A DNA stretch of 64,000 bases from Pseudophaeomoniella oleicola (lineage: Eukaryota > Ascomycota > Eurotiomycetes > Phaeomoniellales > Phaeomoniellaceae), in the NCBI GenBank assembly GCA_003868215.1, contig QWDQ01000019.1, positions 62,001 to 126,000 on the forward strand. Direction: 5' to 3'. The notes below the pieces were generated by a model that was given only the letters and a program-made list of their open reading frames with translations, searched no databases and was not told the DNA's origin. Below are positions 34,591 to 45,783 of the stretch, in pieces; the first letter of the stretch is position 1, and the number at the start of each line of letters is the position of its first letter. Both the position numbers and the translations under genes were made by a program.

Positions 34591-34928
34591 ACTAAGGGCG
34601 AGCCGGAAGGGGTTCGATTGCAGGCACTATTTGGTTGCGACCATGGGCTGTTGACGAGGCGACGGAATTCTGGTATTGTTTTAAAGCATGTACAAACTGA
34701 GAAGGCTGTGACCAAAGCTTTGACCTTCATCCTGAAAGCTGGAGAGCTGGCCTCGTTGAAGCTCATAGATAATGGTCAGTCGTTGGGGGCACACATTATG
34801 ACGACGAGAAGGCCGCGTAGGCGTTCTCCGACTGCTGTTGGAATCCAATCCACATAAACTCCAGCCATTTATATTGGGTATGCCGCCACTTTGATCTTAC
34901 AATATAAGGCAAGTCACTGTATAACGAA
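34591..34928. promoter_or_regulatory. Promoter of FAD oxidase A
   Basis: 338 bp spacer with one AGATAA site (34767-34772) and TCTCCGACTG at 34825-34834, the same ten bases found in the divergent promoter at 32195. No gene. Confidence 0.4.
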
Positions 34929-36340
34929 ATGAGACACCCGTTTCCGCACTCTGTCATCATTGTTGGTGCCGGCGTCTTCGGGCTGTCTACGGCTCTCGCT
35001 ATCGCTCATCGTCATCCATTTACCAAGATAACGATTGTCGATAGGCTTACCCCGCCAGTAGAAGATGGAACCAGCGTAGATACGACTCGTTGTATTCGAG
35101 CAGGTAGGACCTTTTCAAGAATCTCTTCTCAAGCAAGTGACCAACTCTGTCAGATTATGGAGACCCTATATACGCCCGTCTCGCCGATGAGGCTCAACAG
35201 AAGATTGAGCATGACAGTGAGCTCAGACGCTATTACTTCAAACAAGGGATGACATTTGCTTGCGATGGCCAACCGGGGCGTTTCTATGATATATGGAAAG
35301 GCGGTCTCGAGAACGTAAGGAACAGACAAGGCCCCCATGCACTTAAAGAAATGTCTTCTCCCCAAGAGGTCTTCGCCAGCATCCATGGGGAAACTTGCAA
35401 ACCTGTCCCAGATGGCGATCTTGGTCGACAGAGAAAATGGAACATGGGATATTGTAACTTTGAAGACGCATTCATCGACGCCCGTGAGAGCATAAGGGTC
35501 TACTTCGAGCGTTGTCTTGCACTCGGCTGTATTGAATTCAAATGTGGAACAGCGGTTAAGAGGATTGAATGCCTTGATGGAGTTGCGAAAGGAGTTATTT
35601 TGGAGGATGGACGGCATCTTGAAGCAGACCTGACATTGATAGCTGCTGGGGCATGGTCCAATCGGCTTGTATATCTCGAAGGCTTAACATATTCTTCAGC
35701 CATTGAGGTGGCCTGGGTCAAACTAACTCCAGAGGAGTCAGAGAATTGGAAGAACATGTCTATCACGACCAACCTGTCAACCGGCTTCAACATATTTCCC
35801 CCTTACAAAGGGGAGATAAAAATGCTTCGAAGATCAACAGGATATTGCAATACGACGATAGTGCCTCACCCTGAGGATCCTTCTCAGGATATCTCAATAT
35901 CCTATCCAAGGACAACAGTAACAAACCCGACCGACGTTATCCCGGAGGAGGCAGAAATCGCTCTTCGAGATAATCTTAAAGAGCTCATGCCGACTTTGGC
36001 AGATCGAGCGTTTGACCGCACCAAACTCTGCTGGTGAGTTGCCGACCCGATCCAAAATGTCTCACAGCTGACCAGTAACAGGATTTCTCAGACGCCGACT
36101 GCAGACTTTATCATTGCTCCGCATCCTCGTATCAAGAATCTCCACGTCGCAACTGGAGGATCTGCACATGCTTGGAAGTTCCTTCCGATAATAGGTGACT
36201 TCGTAGTTGACTCGGTCGAAGGGACTCTGATACCGGAACTGGCAGCGAAATGGGCATGGGGTAGGGAAGGGAAAGACGGGGGAAATGCTCCAAGGATGGA
36301 AGGGGATGCAAAAGAATTGAGGGACGTTGTGAGAAGTTGA
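34929..36340 (+). CDS. FAD-dependent amine/imino-acid oxidase A (sarcosine oxidase / saccharopine oxidase / amadoriase family)
   Basis: Flavoenzyme that oxidises the C-N bond of a secondary amino acid with O2. Exons are 34929..35103, 35154..36033 and 36082..36340 (437 aa). The N-terminal dinucleotide fold is VIIVGAGVFGLSTALA (9-24) and the acidic end of strand 2 is IVDR. The first junction restores IRADYGDPIYARLA, a signature of fungal sarcosine/saccharopine-oxidase-like proteins. The second restores KLCWISQTPTADF, followed by HVATGGSAHAWKFLP; fructosyl-amino-acid oxidases have matching CW and GG-S-F-K-LP blocks, with a cysteine linked to FAD in this region. The natural substrate (sarcosine, pipecolate, saccharopine or Amadori compounds) is not resolved. 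No clear peroxisomal C-terminus is present. Confidence 0.88.
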
Positions 36341-36806
36341 GTGGACAGCACGTGAAGGCTCATTCTACCACGACTCACTCTGACCTGTATCTAAATAGGA
36401 TCTCCTATTGCACGAGTTTTCACGGAATATAATCCCCTAAACGGAGTAAGAGTGCTTTTCGTGTAGCTGGCTGAACGATGAATGACTGGACATGGCATTT
36501 GGCCGCATTACCCGCTACTATATGATTGAATGCTCATCTTCAAAATGAATGCCTCAAGTCAAATCGAAATGCCTTCTGAATTAATAATTAGCAAATCAGA
36601 AATGATCTTCTCGCCGTTTAGATCAGCAGGTCGCGGAGCATTGTGATTGGTGGGTTATTGATCAGATAACCGAAGCGCCGAGATAAGCTTGGACGTCGCT
36701 TTCCTTCGTCTGCGTCTGCGTCTGCGTCTGCATCAGCATCAGCATCACTTTCACTTCAGCTGCAACTATCATAACTTATGGCCACGGTTTCTTGCCATGT
36801 AGAGTC
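36341..36806. promoter_or_regulatory. Promoter of Zn2Cys6 gene 1
   Basis: 466 bp. Two AGATAA sites lie 17 bp apart (36664-36669 and 36681-36686), followed by a hexamer microsatellite close to the start codon. No gene. Confidence 0.4.
36707..36748. repeat. Hexamer tandem repeat CGTCTG x4 then CATCAG x2
   Basis: Four CGTCTG units (36707-36730) grade into CATCAG, CATCAG, CATCAC (36731-36748). The repeat ends 58 bp before the start codon of the Zn2Cys6 gene, so it lies in the 5' leader or core promoter. Confidence 0.95.
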
Positions 36807-38988
36807 ATGCCAAATGCTCGTAATGCCTCTGATGGTACCAGAAATCTTCCACGATCGAATATAACTGCTTGTAACCGCTGCCGCCAGCGAAAGCAGAAAT
36901 GTGATCAGAAACTACCAGTGAGTCCGCGGCTAACGTCAGTGACCTTTCCCCAAGGCTATGTTGACACCATTAGACTTGCAGATCGTGCGAGAAAGCTGGG
37001 GTCGAATGTGTCGGATATGACGCCGTCACAAAGAGGCTGATCCCACGCAGGCAAGGACGCCTAGGATGATCACTGACAGTCGTTGCTAATTGTCTCGTCC
37101 AGCTATGTGCATAGCCTGGAAGAGCGTGTAGCCTTTCTCGAGCTCAAACTTCAACAACATGGATTTCATGATTATGACACAGAGCGGGATTCGCCGAATG
37201 CGATGAACAGAGCCCACGGCATACAGGTGTTGCATCACACGCAGCAGTCGCCGTCAAATAATGCCCACGCAGATGCAATAGCCGTGGCTGGCTCTTCCAC
37301 AGGACCATCGGCGATAGTCTCTAATGCCGCTAACAATCTGAGCCTGCTATCACGAGATGAATTCTCATTCTCCAGGCTGCTTCTTGAAGAGCTCTACAGG
37401 GCCGAATCAGGCTATCACAGCCCAGAGGACTGTACGCACGGGCAGGATGTCACTACGTTTGCAATTCCTCAGGACCTAGACAAATCACCCGTATCACTCC
37501 CTGGAAGCGACACCGCCGAACGTCTGGTCAAAGTGTTCTTTGAGCTTGCGAATTTCAGCACGCCGATATTACACGAGCCCACGTTTCGTCAAAAGCTTGA
37601 CACTCTTTCTCTTCCGGACAGGAATGACCCAAAAGCCGAGTTTTTTGCCTTCATAGTGTTTGCGATCGCGCTGCTTACCTTACAGAAGCATGATTCTACG
37701 AACGTATCGACCTCGTTGTGTGAGCGTTACTTTGCAACTGCGCTTCATTGTTTGAAATCTACGGGACTTTCGGAGGACCTCGAAGGTGTTCAGGTGCTGC
37801 TCCTAATAGCTTTGTACTCTTACCTTCACCCGAGCAGCTTCAATCCTTGGAAGAGCGTTGGCATGGCATTACGACTCGGGGTGGAATTAGGCCTCAACGC
37901 GGATCCGCCGCCAGGCACCGTCGACCTACTGACGCTCGATACCAGGAGACGTGTCTTCTGGGTGGCTTATTCCATGGACAGAACCCTTGGTGTTGTCCTC
38001 CGAAGGCCATTTGGCATTGCTGATGGAGCAATTGATGTCCAGGCAAGTACTCCCCCTCAGAGTGACCAAGCAACACGACTCATGCTTATATCCATAGTTC
38101 CCGAGTCCTGTGGAGGATGGGTATATAACGCCTGATGCCATATCTGACGGACCCATTGCGAAAAAAGCGTTCAGTTTGCATTACTTCCGATACCGCCAAC
38201 TTCAATCTGAGATGCAAGTCATACTATATGAGAAACCACCATATGGATTGCCATCCGTCAATTTCCTGGATTGGCAACGAGATATGCATGAGCGTCTTAC
38301 GTACTGGCACAGTTCACAACCGCAGTCTGCATCATCTAGCAACATTGCTCCTCCCGAAGTTCTCGAGCTAGCATATCATCAAGCGATTGTCTTCCTCTAT
38401 CGGCCATCTCCATCCATACCTCAACCGCAAGAAGCGGCTTTACTTACCCTTGCTGACTCAGCCTCGTACTTCATACAGTTATACCGGCGGCTTCACCGCG
38501 AGAACAAGCTACGATTGTTCTGGCAGGCTGTCACAAACTTGTTCGCAGCCGGTACAGCGCTACTTCACTGCTACGTCCACTCCCCAGCGGTCCGCAAAGA
38601 GATTTCGTTAAGATCTCTAGAGTCAAGCATACATTCGTGCTCTGCAGTCCTGTGGGCCATGGTCGAAAGATTCCCTTCCGCTAAAGGGAAACGTGATGCC
38701 TTTGACGCTATCGCAGCTGCAGCTTTAGATTCGTTTTCGACCGTAACGTCTAGAAGCGATAATAGCCCGACTGCAAGTCACGCTGCCACTACGGCAAGTG
38801 CGGCTTCTGAATTCACCCATGAACTCAACAGTGGTCTGATCAATGGCCAAGAGACCCCAACCGGGGGTGCTGCCCTTGACTTTACAGTATGGCCACATCC
38901 CTTAGACGACCGAGCTGGTCTTGCGCATGTGTTAGCACTGGATTCAAATCTGTTTCAAAATGGTATCGGGCTTCCAGGCTGGATATGA
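36807..38988 (+). CDS. Zn2Cys6 transcription factor with fungal-specific TF domain (regulator 1)
   Basis: Nuclear DNA-binding regulator. Exons are 36807..36917, 36974..37050, 37103..38042 and 38098..38988 (672 aa). The zinc cluster is C22-x2-C25-x6-C32-x6-C39-x2-C42-x6-C49, split by the first intron between KLP and TCRSC. The linker and coiled coil (PRSYVHSLEERVAFLE) follow, then the fungal-specific middle domain with a RRRVFWVAYSMDR signature and RPFGIAD. Introns 2 and 3 begin with GC (AG|GCAAGG and CAG|GCAAGT) rather than GT. The reading frame and family conservation (IPRSYVHSLE; IDVQFPSPVEDGYIT) demand these junctions. The ATG at 36807 is the first in frame. Its position between two oxidase genes suggests it controls the cluster. 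Confidence 0.88.
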
Positions 38989-39652
38989 ACTGAGGTAATA
39001 GGCTGGGCCATATATACAGCATTTCGTCTCAGACTTGGGAATATAAAAATGTAACGATCCTATGCAGTAAATACTACGAAATAAACCACCGCCGAAATCC
39101 TAATATCGCCCATAACCATCCCACCCGATCACTCAACCTCTCCAACCACCCCTCACTTCTCCGATCAGCGCACATAATCCATACATGGTAACTGCACCCT
39201 ACGTAGCAAGACACAAGTGGATTCAACTTGATAGTATCATCTAACGTAGTAAACGTTCGCTCCTATGTCGGTCAAACCGCTTCCCCACACTTTTTCGGAC
39301 GAGACCGCTCGCCATCGCCGGCATATCTCGCGGATGGCCGATCTAATCAAGAATCCATCCGCAACGAATCCCGAACGCTGAACCGGCGGGTTATCAACGC
39401 TGGTGATCCTTAATCATATGTAGAGCGTGTATGGTGCTGGCGGCTGCCTCTGCGGAAAAAGAGATTCGTTATCGTTTATCGCCGAGAGTTTCTGTCTACC
39501 GTAGCAATTATATGATCCGGACGGTGATATTTCTAAAGATATCGTTTTCAATATAGACTGCCTTTTATACCTTTACTAAGGATTTGACGGATTACCAAGT
39601 TGTCTTGCTCTCGATCACGCTGTATATCTGCCGAAACGGGGAAATCAACATC
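38989..39652. promoter_or_regulatory. Promoter of FAD oxidase B
   Basis: 664 bp without a gene. Two GATA-factor sites read on the minus strand (TTATCG at 39469 and 39476) are 7 bp apart, and TTCTCCGATC lies near 39157-39166. Confidence 0.4.
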
Positions 39653-41342
39653 ATGGCGTCACCATCTACGAGCAACGGCCAGAGTGCACCCCTCACGCCG
39701 TCCTCGAAGATCTCGGTCGTCGGCTCCGGCGTCTTCGGACTCTCAACGGCACTCTGGCTCGCCCAATCCGGGTACAAGGACGTCACGGTGTTCGACATGC
39801 AAGACACGGCGAGTACATGTTACCACCCCTTCCTCGGCGTCGACTCTGCGTCTGCGGATTTGAACAAAATCATTCGCTTCAGCTACGGCACCGAGATCGA
39901 TTATCAAAAGCTCGCGTTCGAAGGAGCAGGAATATGGGAGGCGTGGAATAAGGAGATTGAGGCCACTGAGAAGGAGAAGCTGCCGAAAGGCTTGAAGGAG
40001 GGGGAGAGCAAGCTATGGTGGAACGTGGGGATGCTGAGGATGAGTGAGACAGATTCTTACAGTGACTTTGAAATGAAGTCGCTAGAGAACATGGAGAAAG
40101 AGGGGATCAGGGCTGAGCAGTTTATGTGCGATGACGAGGCTGGTATGTTCCTCATGCAATTGTTTGCCTTGACGGCACCATTCTGACGAGTGGCCATTGG
40201 TGTCCAGACATCGAAAGGGCCAAACAGCGTGGATGGGCGCATAAGCTTGATCCGTGTCGACGACAGGAGCGGTTCGGCGTCAACAGGGCGGTCCTGGACT
40301 CCACTGCAGGCTATGTGGCGGCGTTCAAAAGCTGCGGCTGGGCGAGGCACTTGGCTGAGAGGTCAGGTGTAAAGTTCATCCTCGATCCCGTCAAGGGAAA
40401 GGTGGTCAACGTTGATAATTCGGGGAAGGACGGGAAACCAGTGGTCAAGACAGCAGACGGCCTAGTGCATGACGCTGATCTGGTAGTTGTGGCCGGTAGG
40501 AGACTCTCACTTGAAAATGAACTTGGACCCCTCTGACAGCTGTGTCCAGGTGGCGGATGGACACCTTCCTTGCTTCCTGAAGCTTCACATATCCTGGAGA
40601 CAACTGCAGGCTCGGTTGCTATGATTCAGATTCCCAAGGAGCGAAAAGACCTCTGGGATAAATATGCCCCAGAGAACTGCCCTGTGCTCACCTGGGGAAT
40701 GAGAACGGGGAAAGATACCTACAGCTTCCCGAGAGATGAGAATGGCTTTGTCAAGATTGGATACCGATCTACCAAGTTGCCGAGTCCCTTCCCAGCCATT
40801 CAGACTTTTACTGACTCCTTGCAGATATACGAACTACGATGAAGTAGCCGGTCGTAGGCTCTCGGTACCAAAAACAGCACACGTGACCGAGAAGAAGGAA
40901 ACGAACATTCCATTGAAGGCACTCAATGGCATTAAGGGTCTGCTAAGTCCTCTCTTCATTGCTTTGTCCAACCACGCTGACTTCGTCTTCAGAGTTCATC
41001 GAGGTTAACTGTCCTGACCTGGCCCCCTTGGGCCTTTCTTTAACCAAATTGTGTTGGTACACCGACAGCATCGACAATTCGTTCGTAGTCGACTACGTTC
41101 CAGGCCGCCGAGGTATCGCTGTCTGCTCCGGCGGTAGTGGCCACGGTTTCAAATTCCTGCCTATCCTCGGCAGAGAGGTCGTCAAGATCCTCGAGGGAAA
41201 AAGTGACTCGACTGTCTTTGGAAAGATGTGGCAATGGAGAGACAGTATACCAAGTAAAAGGAACGGACTTGAGGAAGGAGAGAGCGGAGCTCGGGTACTG
41301 GCTAAGCAAAAGATGGCAACACCGAGAGACTGGAAGCTTTGA
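39653..41342 (+). CDS. FAD-dependent amine/imino-acid oxidase B (fructosyl-amino-acid oxidase-like)
   Basis: Second flavin oxidase of the block. Exons are 39653..40142, 40208..40495, 40550..40775, 40825..40937 and 40993..41342 (488 aa). The FAD fold is ISVVGSGVFGLSTALWLA and IIRFSYG follows. The third intron has a weak donor (AA|GTTGCC), but its junction gives YRSTKYTNYDEV, the expected family block; the fourth gives GIKEFIEVNCPDL. Near the C-terminus are LTKLCWYTDSIDNSFVVDYVPG and SGGSGHGFKFLPILG, hallmarks of the amadoriase/sarcosine-oxidase group. The protein ends in WKL, a poor match to a peroxisomal PTS1. It is clearly diverged from oxidase A and not a recent duplicate. The substrate is inferred only at family level. 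Confidence 0.88.
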
Positions 41343-41659
41343 TATAGACAGCCTTGCAGTCCACTGAATATTGGGCTGGTTATAGCATAGAGAGAAACGG
41401 TATGACTTAATTATGAACTTGGGACTGCTATAGAAACGTTGTCCGGGGTAAATGGCTCTTTGAAGCAGATAGATCCAGGTCCACCTAAGTGTGAATTACT
41501 GTACTGTACCCCGACATTCAGCTTATGTAAGAAAGTACTCTGGAATTGGGCCCCCTCCAAAGCGAGATCTTCTGACAATCTCACATTGCATCGTCGCATC
41601 AAAGACCTCATCATGGACGTGATTTAAACAAGAGAAAGTATAGAGCGATATTTGTCACG
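41343..41659. other. Spacer upstream of Zn2Cys6 gene 2
   Basis: 317 bp, no gene and no consensus GATA-factor site noticed. It holds the 3' flank of oxidase B and the promoter of regulator 2. Confidence 0.5.
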
Positions 41660-43027
41660 ATGCCGGCTGTGAAGAGGAGGCGAGTGCGGCTCTATCACAA
41701 GAAGTCCCGGAATGGCTGTCGGAGGTGTAAAGACCGCCGCGTAAAGGTAAACTTCGCTTTCTTACACTATCATTCTACACTGGCATCACAATATTTGATG
41801 ATGAGAGTCATTGCTACTCGTCATTGGCTTCTCATGATGATAGGGGACCCGGATCCTGCTGAAATTGGACTAACTAACGGCTCCCCATAGTGTGATGAGG
41901 TGAAGCCTTGCTGTGGTGATTGCAAACGACACTCGGTACCTTGTACTTATGACGATCCACCACCCCTGCCGAAAGACCTGGGCGATTTAGCAGCAGCCGA
42001 ATCTTCATCATCTCCACCGCTGCTGTCAACTGGAGGTTTCGAGAATGGATCCGTTGGCAACGACGTCAACGCCGCTCAGGTTGGATTCGATATCCGCGAA
42101 TCCAAGACGAGAAGACTGTCAGAACTTCGACTCTATCACAACTACGTTACGAACGTCAGCCAACCCTTTCCCGTAGAACAGAACCCAAAGCATGTCTATG
42201 TGATGAGAACCGAGTTACCGAAGTTGGCATTGGAACATGACAACTTGTTATATGCTCTATACTCTCTGTCCGCATCGCATTTGATACACTCGGAGCCGCA
42301 GAATGCCAATTTCGTTGCTATTCGTCAGAACTATCTAGGGTTGGCGCTCAGCGAGCAACGCAAAGCCGTCACCAATTTGAGTGCCGTGAACGCTGACGCA
42401 GTGTTCTTAGCTTCCACGTTGATCGTCGTAACGACGTTTGCCATGCTTCAAGAGCGGTCGCTTGAACCCTATTCGCCGCCGACTGAGTGGTTACAGATGG
42501 GCAAAGGTGCCATGACGGTTTTGCAAACCGCAAGCAACATTGCTGGACAACAGGAGAATGGATTCACAAAGGTCTTTACCGATTCTCCACCTCAGCTGGG
42601 GGAGGAAGACTTGTTCTGTGAAGACAACCGCAAACGTTACCTGATCTTGCTCAACCCCGGGTTTGATTCCGAAGATTTACAAAATCCCGATACGCTTGAT
42701 GCTTACGAGAAAGCATTGAGTTACATAGGATCTATACAGGCAGGCATCGACAATGGCGAGCCCGCATTTGCGCTTTGTCGGAGGCTGATCGCTTTCTCAT
42801 TTTTCGTTCCAGCGAAGTTCATTGGGCTCGTTGAGGAGTGTAGGCCACGTGCTCTTGTCGTTCTTGCCCATTTCTTTGCGGTGTGTTCTCAGGTTGACGG
42901 ACCTTGGTGGCTTGGTCACACAACCGAAAGGGAAGTTCTCGGCGTGAGTCATTCCATACCAACGAAGTGGCAAGGTCATATGACGTGGCCTCTTGCCATG
43001 ATACAAGGCTGTATCAAGAGGAGTTGA
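41660..43027 (+). CDS. Zn2Cys6 transcription factor, Upc2-like architecture (regulator 2)
   Basis: Nuclear regulator. Exons are 41660..41746 and 41891..43027 (407 aa). The 144 bp intron falls inside the zinc cluster, joining DRRVK to CDEVKPC. The cluster is C20-x2-C23-x6-C30-x6-C37-x2-C40-x6-C47, with an extra Cys at 36. A basic N-terminus (KRRRVRLYHKKSRNG) precedes it. The following region (LRLYHNYVTNVSQPF, LLYALYSLSASHL and the C-terminal VVLAHFFAV, GPWWLG, MTWPLAM) matches the fungal family that includes sterol-uptake regulators of the Upc2 type, though most members control other pathways. It lies directly after oxidase B on the same strand. It ends 8 bp from the stop of the next, opposite-strand gene. 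Confidence 0.85.
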
Positions 43028-43035
43028 CATTCGAC

Positions 43036-44588
43036 TCAATCCTCCATTCCGAGAATATTCCTTGCTTCAGCCAACTCCGCTTCGCTTGGCATATTGACGA
43101 TCATCAGGTAAATAACATCCTAAGTTCACTTGTCAATCCTTGACCATGATGATGGGGTCTAGAGAGCTCACCTGCTTCAAGAACTTCTTGATACCAATAG
43201 GTCCACCAGCTCCCAGGCCGCCGCCAAGGGGACCAAGACCTCTTCCCAAGTTCCCTATCCCATTAAAGCCACGGCCGTACCAACCTCTGCCTCCGTATAT
43301 AGTGGCAGCTTGGTTGGACCGACTGTAGCCTTCGGAGCTCTCTCTCGCTCCCTCCCCCGAACCTTGGCGACCTGATCCTGCTACTGCTCCTATCAGGGCT
43401 CCCAATCCTCCTCCAAGCCCTCCACCAAGGCCGCCACCCAATCCAAGACCGCGGCTGGATCCCATCAACTCCATTCGCTTAGCTCTCACGTCTTGCAATG
43501 ATGGTGGATTTATTTTCCCGCCAGTGATGAAAGACACAATGTTGCCACTGCTAGCCGGATGGTTTGGATCGGCGTATCTGGAACGAAATTCCGGCTTGGG
43601 GCCTTTCAAAAGCACACTGTTCGGATTCTCGCCGGCCTATCACAACAATGTTAGTTCTAGAGTCTGCAAAGGGATGATGTGCACATACATATTTCGCTTG
43701 TGCCCTCCTATCCATGTAGGTCCCTACGAAGGCACTACCTCTCTTCAGTTTATTCTGCTTTTTGACAGCTTCCAGGCCTTGCTCTGTCGCAAGAGCATCC
43801 AACCCGGGGAAGACAAGCGGAGCGGTCTCGAGAAATTCAAGGTCACCATAAGTCTTTCCGCTCGAGGTCTTCAGGTTATGCTTCAACTTCTGAGCAAATC
43901 CGGATGGTGGAGGGGCCGTGGCGGTTTTCGAGACGGTCGACTGCAGATCGATTGCCGTAAAAGGATCATCGGAGTCTGGTTTCCACGTCATGACGAGACA
44001 ATACAACCCTCGTGGCCGAAAGAAGCCTTCATTGATCTTGTCCAAAGATTTGGCCGCCCTTGATCGACCCTGAGCTTCTTTCGCGACATCTGTCGCTATC
44101 CTGATGGCAATGCTGATGGCCATCGATGTCGCCGTCGGGAGCATCATCGTTGCTATACTGGCCAAGTTGATAGCCTCGATCCACGGCGACGCCTTGCTGG
44201 CTTTCTCGAACGTGTCGAGGAAATCGAGGAACACGGCCTGAGAGATCCCGAAGTCTGTCAAAACCGGGGCGTAGGCTCTGACAAAGCCGCGAGCACGATC
44301 CTGCGGGCGACGCTGTGGAAGAACAACGGGGAAGGGCAGACCGAACGGCTCAGATGAGTTGCTGGCCGGAAGAAAGGGGTTTGCACGGATGAACGCGAGC
44401 ACAACGTCTTTGGTTTCAGCCGGCATCGGCGACGACTCGTGTGATGGATCTTCTTGATCGTCCATGATTTCCGTCTGTGCTTCATCCAATTGCCATTGTT
44501 GCTCGTCACTCCCCGTCGAAACCCCCTTCTCACCAGCATCCTCTCGAAGGTTATCTTCCGACGCGACAATGACGTCCTCTTCTGTCTC

Positions 44589-44619
<31 letters not shown>

Positions 44620-44774
44620 ATCTCTTCCTTTCTCGTCCCATCCTCCACCATCCCCATCTTCCCCTTGTCCAACGTCTTATCCTTCTTCTTCTCACTACGA
44701 TGCTTGACAGCTTCCGAAGCCAACCCGACACCAGCCGCGGCTTTCTTCACCACCATATCAAGGACGAAAGACAT
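43036..44774 (-). CDS. Conserved fungal protein with polyQ N-region and glycine-rich C-tail, unknown function
   Basis: Exons on the minus strand are 44774..43689, 43636..43172 and 43119..43036 (544 aa). The last 28-codon exon is inferred from the GTGAGC donor after FLKQ and a clean continuation DVIYLMIVNMPSEAE. The start is the ATG at 44774 (MSFVLDMVVKK), not the longer frame that begins with TTG. Features in order are a charged, nine-glutamine N-region, a conserved helix-rich domain (FVRAYAPVL, GISQAVFLDFL, KASPWIEAINLA), a predicted hydrophobic stretch (about 230-250), an NSVLLKGPKPEFRSRYADPNHP block, and a long Gly-Leu-Gly repeat tail. I recognise the type as a widespread ascomycete family without a known role. 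Confidence 0.8.
44591..44619. repeat. (GCT)n coding microsatellite, polyglutamine
   Basis: Nine GCT units, read as CAG on the minus strand, encode the glutamine run of the conserved fungal protein. Confidence 0.95.
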
Positions 44775-45359
44775 TTCGAGTAGAACTCTGTTCGGTCGGG
44801 GACAGTGAAGGTGAAAGGGGGGAGGGGAGAGAGAGAGAGAGAAGGACTTCAATGTCGATGAGAGAGACGCAGAGATGGAGATGTAAGGTGACTGACTCGT
44901 CTTCGTAGTATTCGATCGATCGATGAGGGAAGGGAAGGAACGTTTCTATTCCTCGTCGTTGGTTCTATTCAACTTTTTCCGCTCTTCTTTTCTTACAAAA
45001 AGTAAATTGGAACGAACCACGTATATATATAATGATGATGAGAAGAATGAGGAACGAACGACATGAAGAAAGAAGGAAGGAGAAAGAGAGTACAGCACAG
45101 AGCACCATCTGAATATATAACCTCCCCCCCCAATTCCTCCTTTCACAGCCTCCCAACAACATCTATCTATCCCGCCTTTCATTCCCCCCCCCCCCAACTC
45201 GAAACACGCGTATCTACCTACCTACCCAATGCTATTCATTCATCAATCTACGTAGGTATCTATACGAACCCGACCCCCGAAAACCCATCCTTCTCCTTGC
45301 CCCTCTGTGGTATCATACGCGTATCACACCAATCGGGCCTAGTGCTGATTCTTTTTTAC

Positions 45360-45520
45360 CTGACAAACCTACCTTAGGTACCTTACCTACCTTACCCGTC
45401 TGTTTCGGTTTCGGTTTCGTTTAGCTACCTTACCTAGCTACCTTACCTAGGTGCCTACCTTAGGTATTCAGGTAATTACCTACCTTACCTTACCTAATTA
45501 TGTAAATACCTTGCAAGGTA
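45360..45520. repeat. TACCT/AGGTA-word array
   Basis: Dense overlapping ACCTTACCTA and TTAGGTA words, including palindromic TACCTAGGT, over about 160 bp. It is the richest such array in the window. Confidence 0.85.
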
Positions 45521-45748
45521 AGTATTGTGTAGAAACAAATGGATATTAATTACTGTACTTGGATAATAAAGGAATTAATCTGTTTAAAGTCCCCCCCCTC
45601 CCCACACCATCATGAGGGGGACGTCACTGTTTATGGGGGAAGGAAGGAAGAAAGTAAGTATGGAAAAATGGAGGTATGTACCTATCTCGGTTTCGTATAC
45701 CTATACTCACGCTTCAAACGACTGAAAGTAATTAATAGAATGTGACTT

Positions 45749-45783
45749 GGAGGAGGAGGAGGAGGAGGAGGAGGAGGAGGAGG
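45749..45783. repeat. (GGA)n microsatellite
   Basis: About eleven uninterrupted GGA units in intergenic DNA, followed by a further purine-rich tract. Confidence 0.95.

Noticed and set aside
36918-37040. Reading straight through the first intron of regulator 1
   Set aside because: It would lose the last three cysteines of the zinc cluster; splicing 36918-36973 restores C-x2-C-x6-C exactly.
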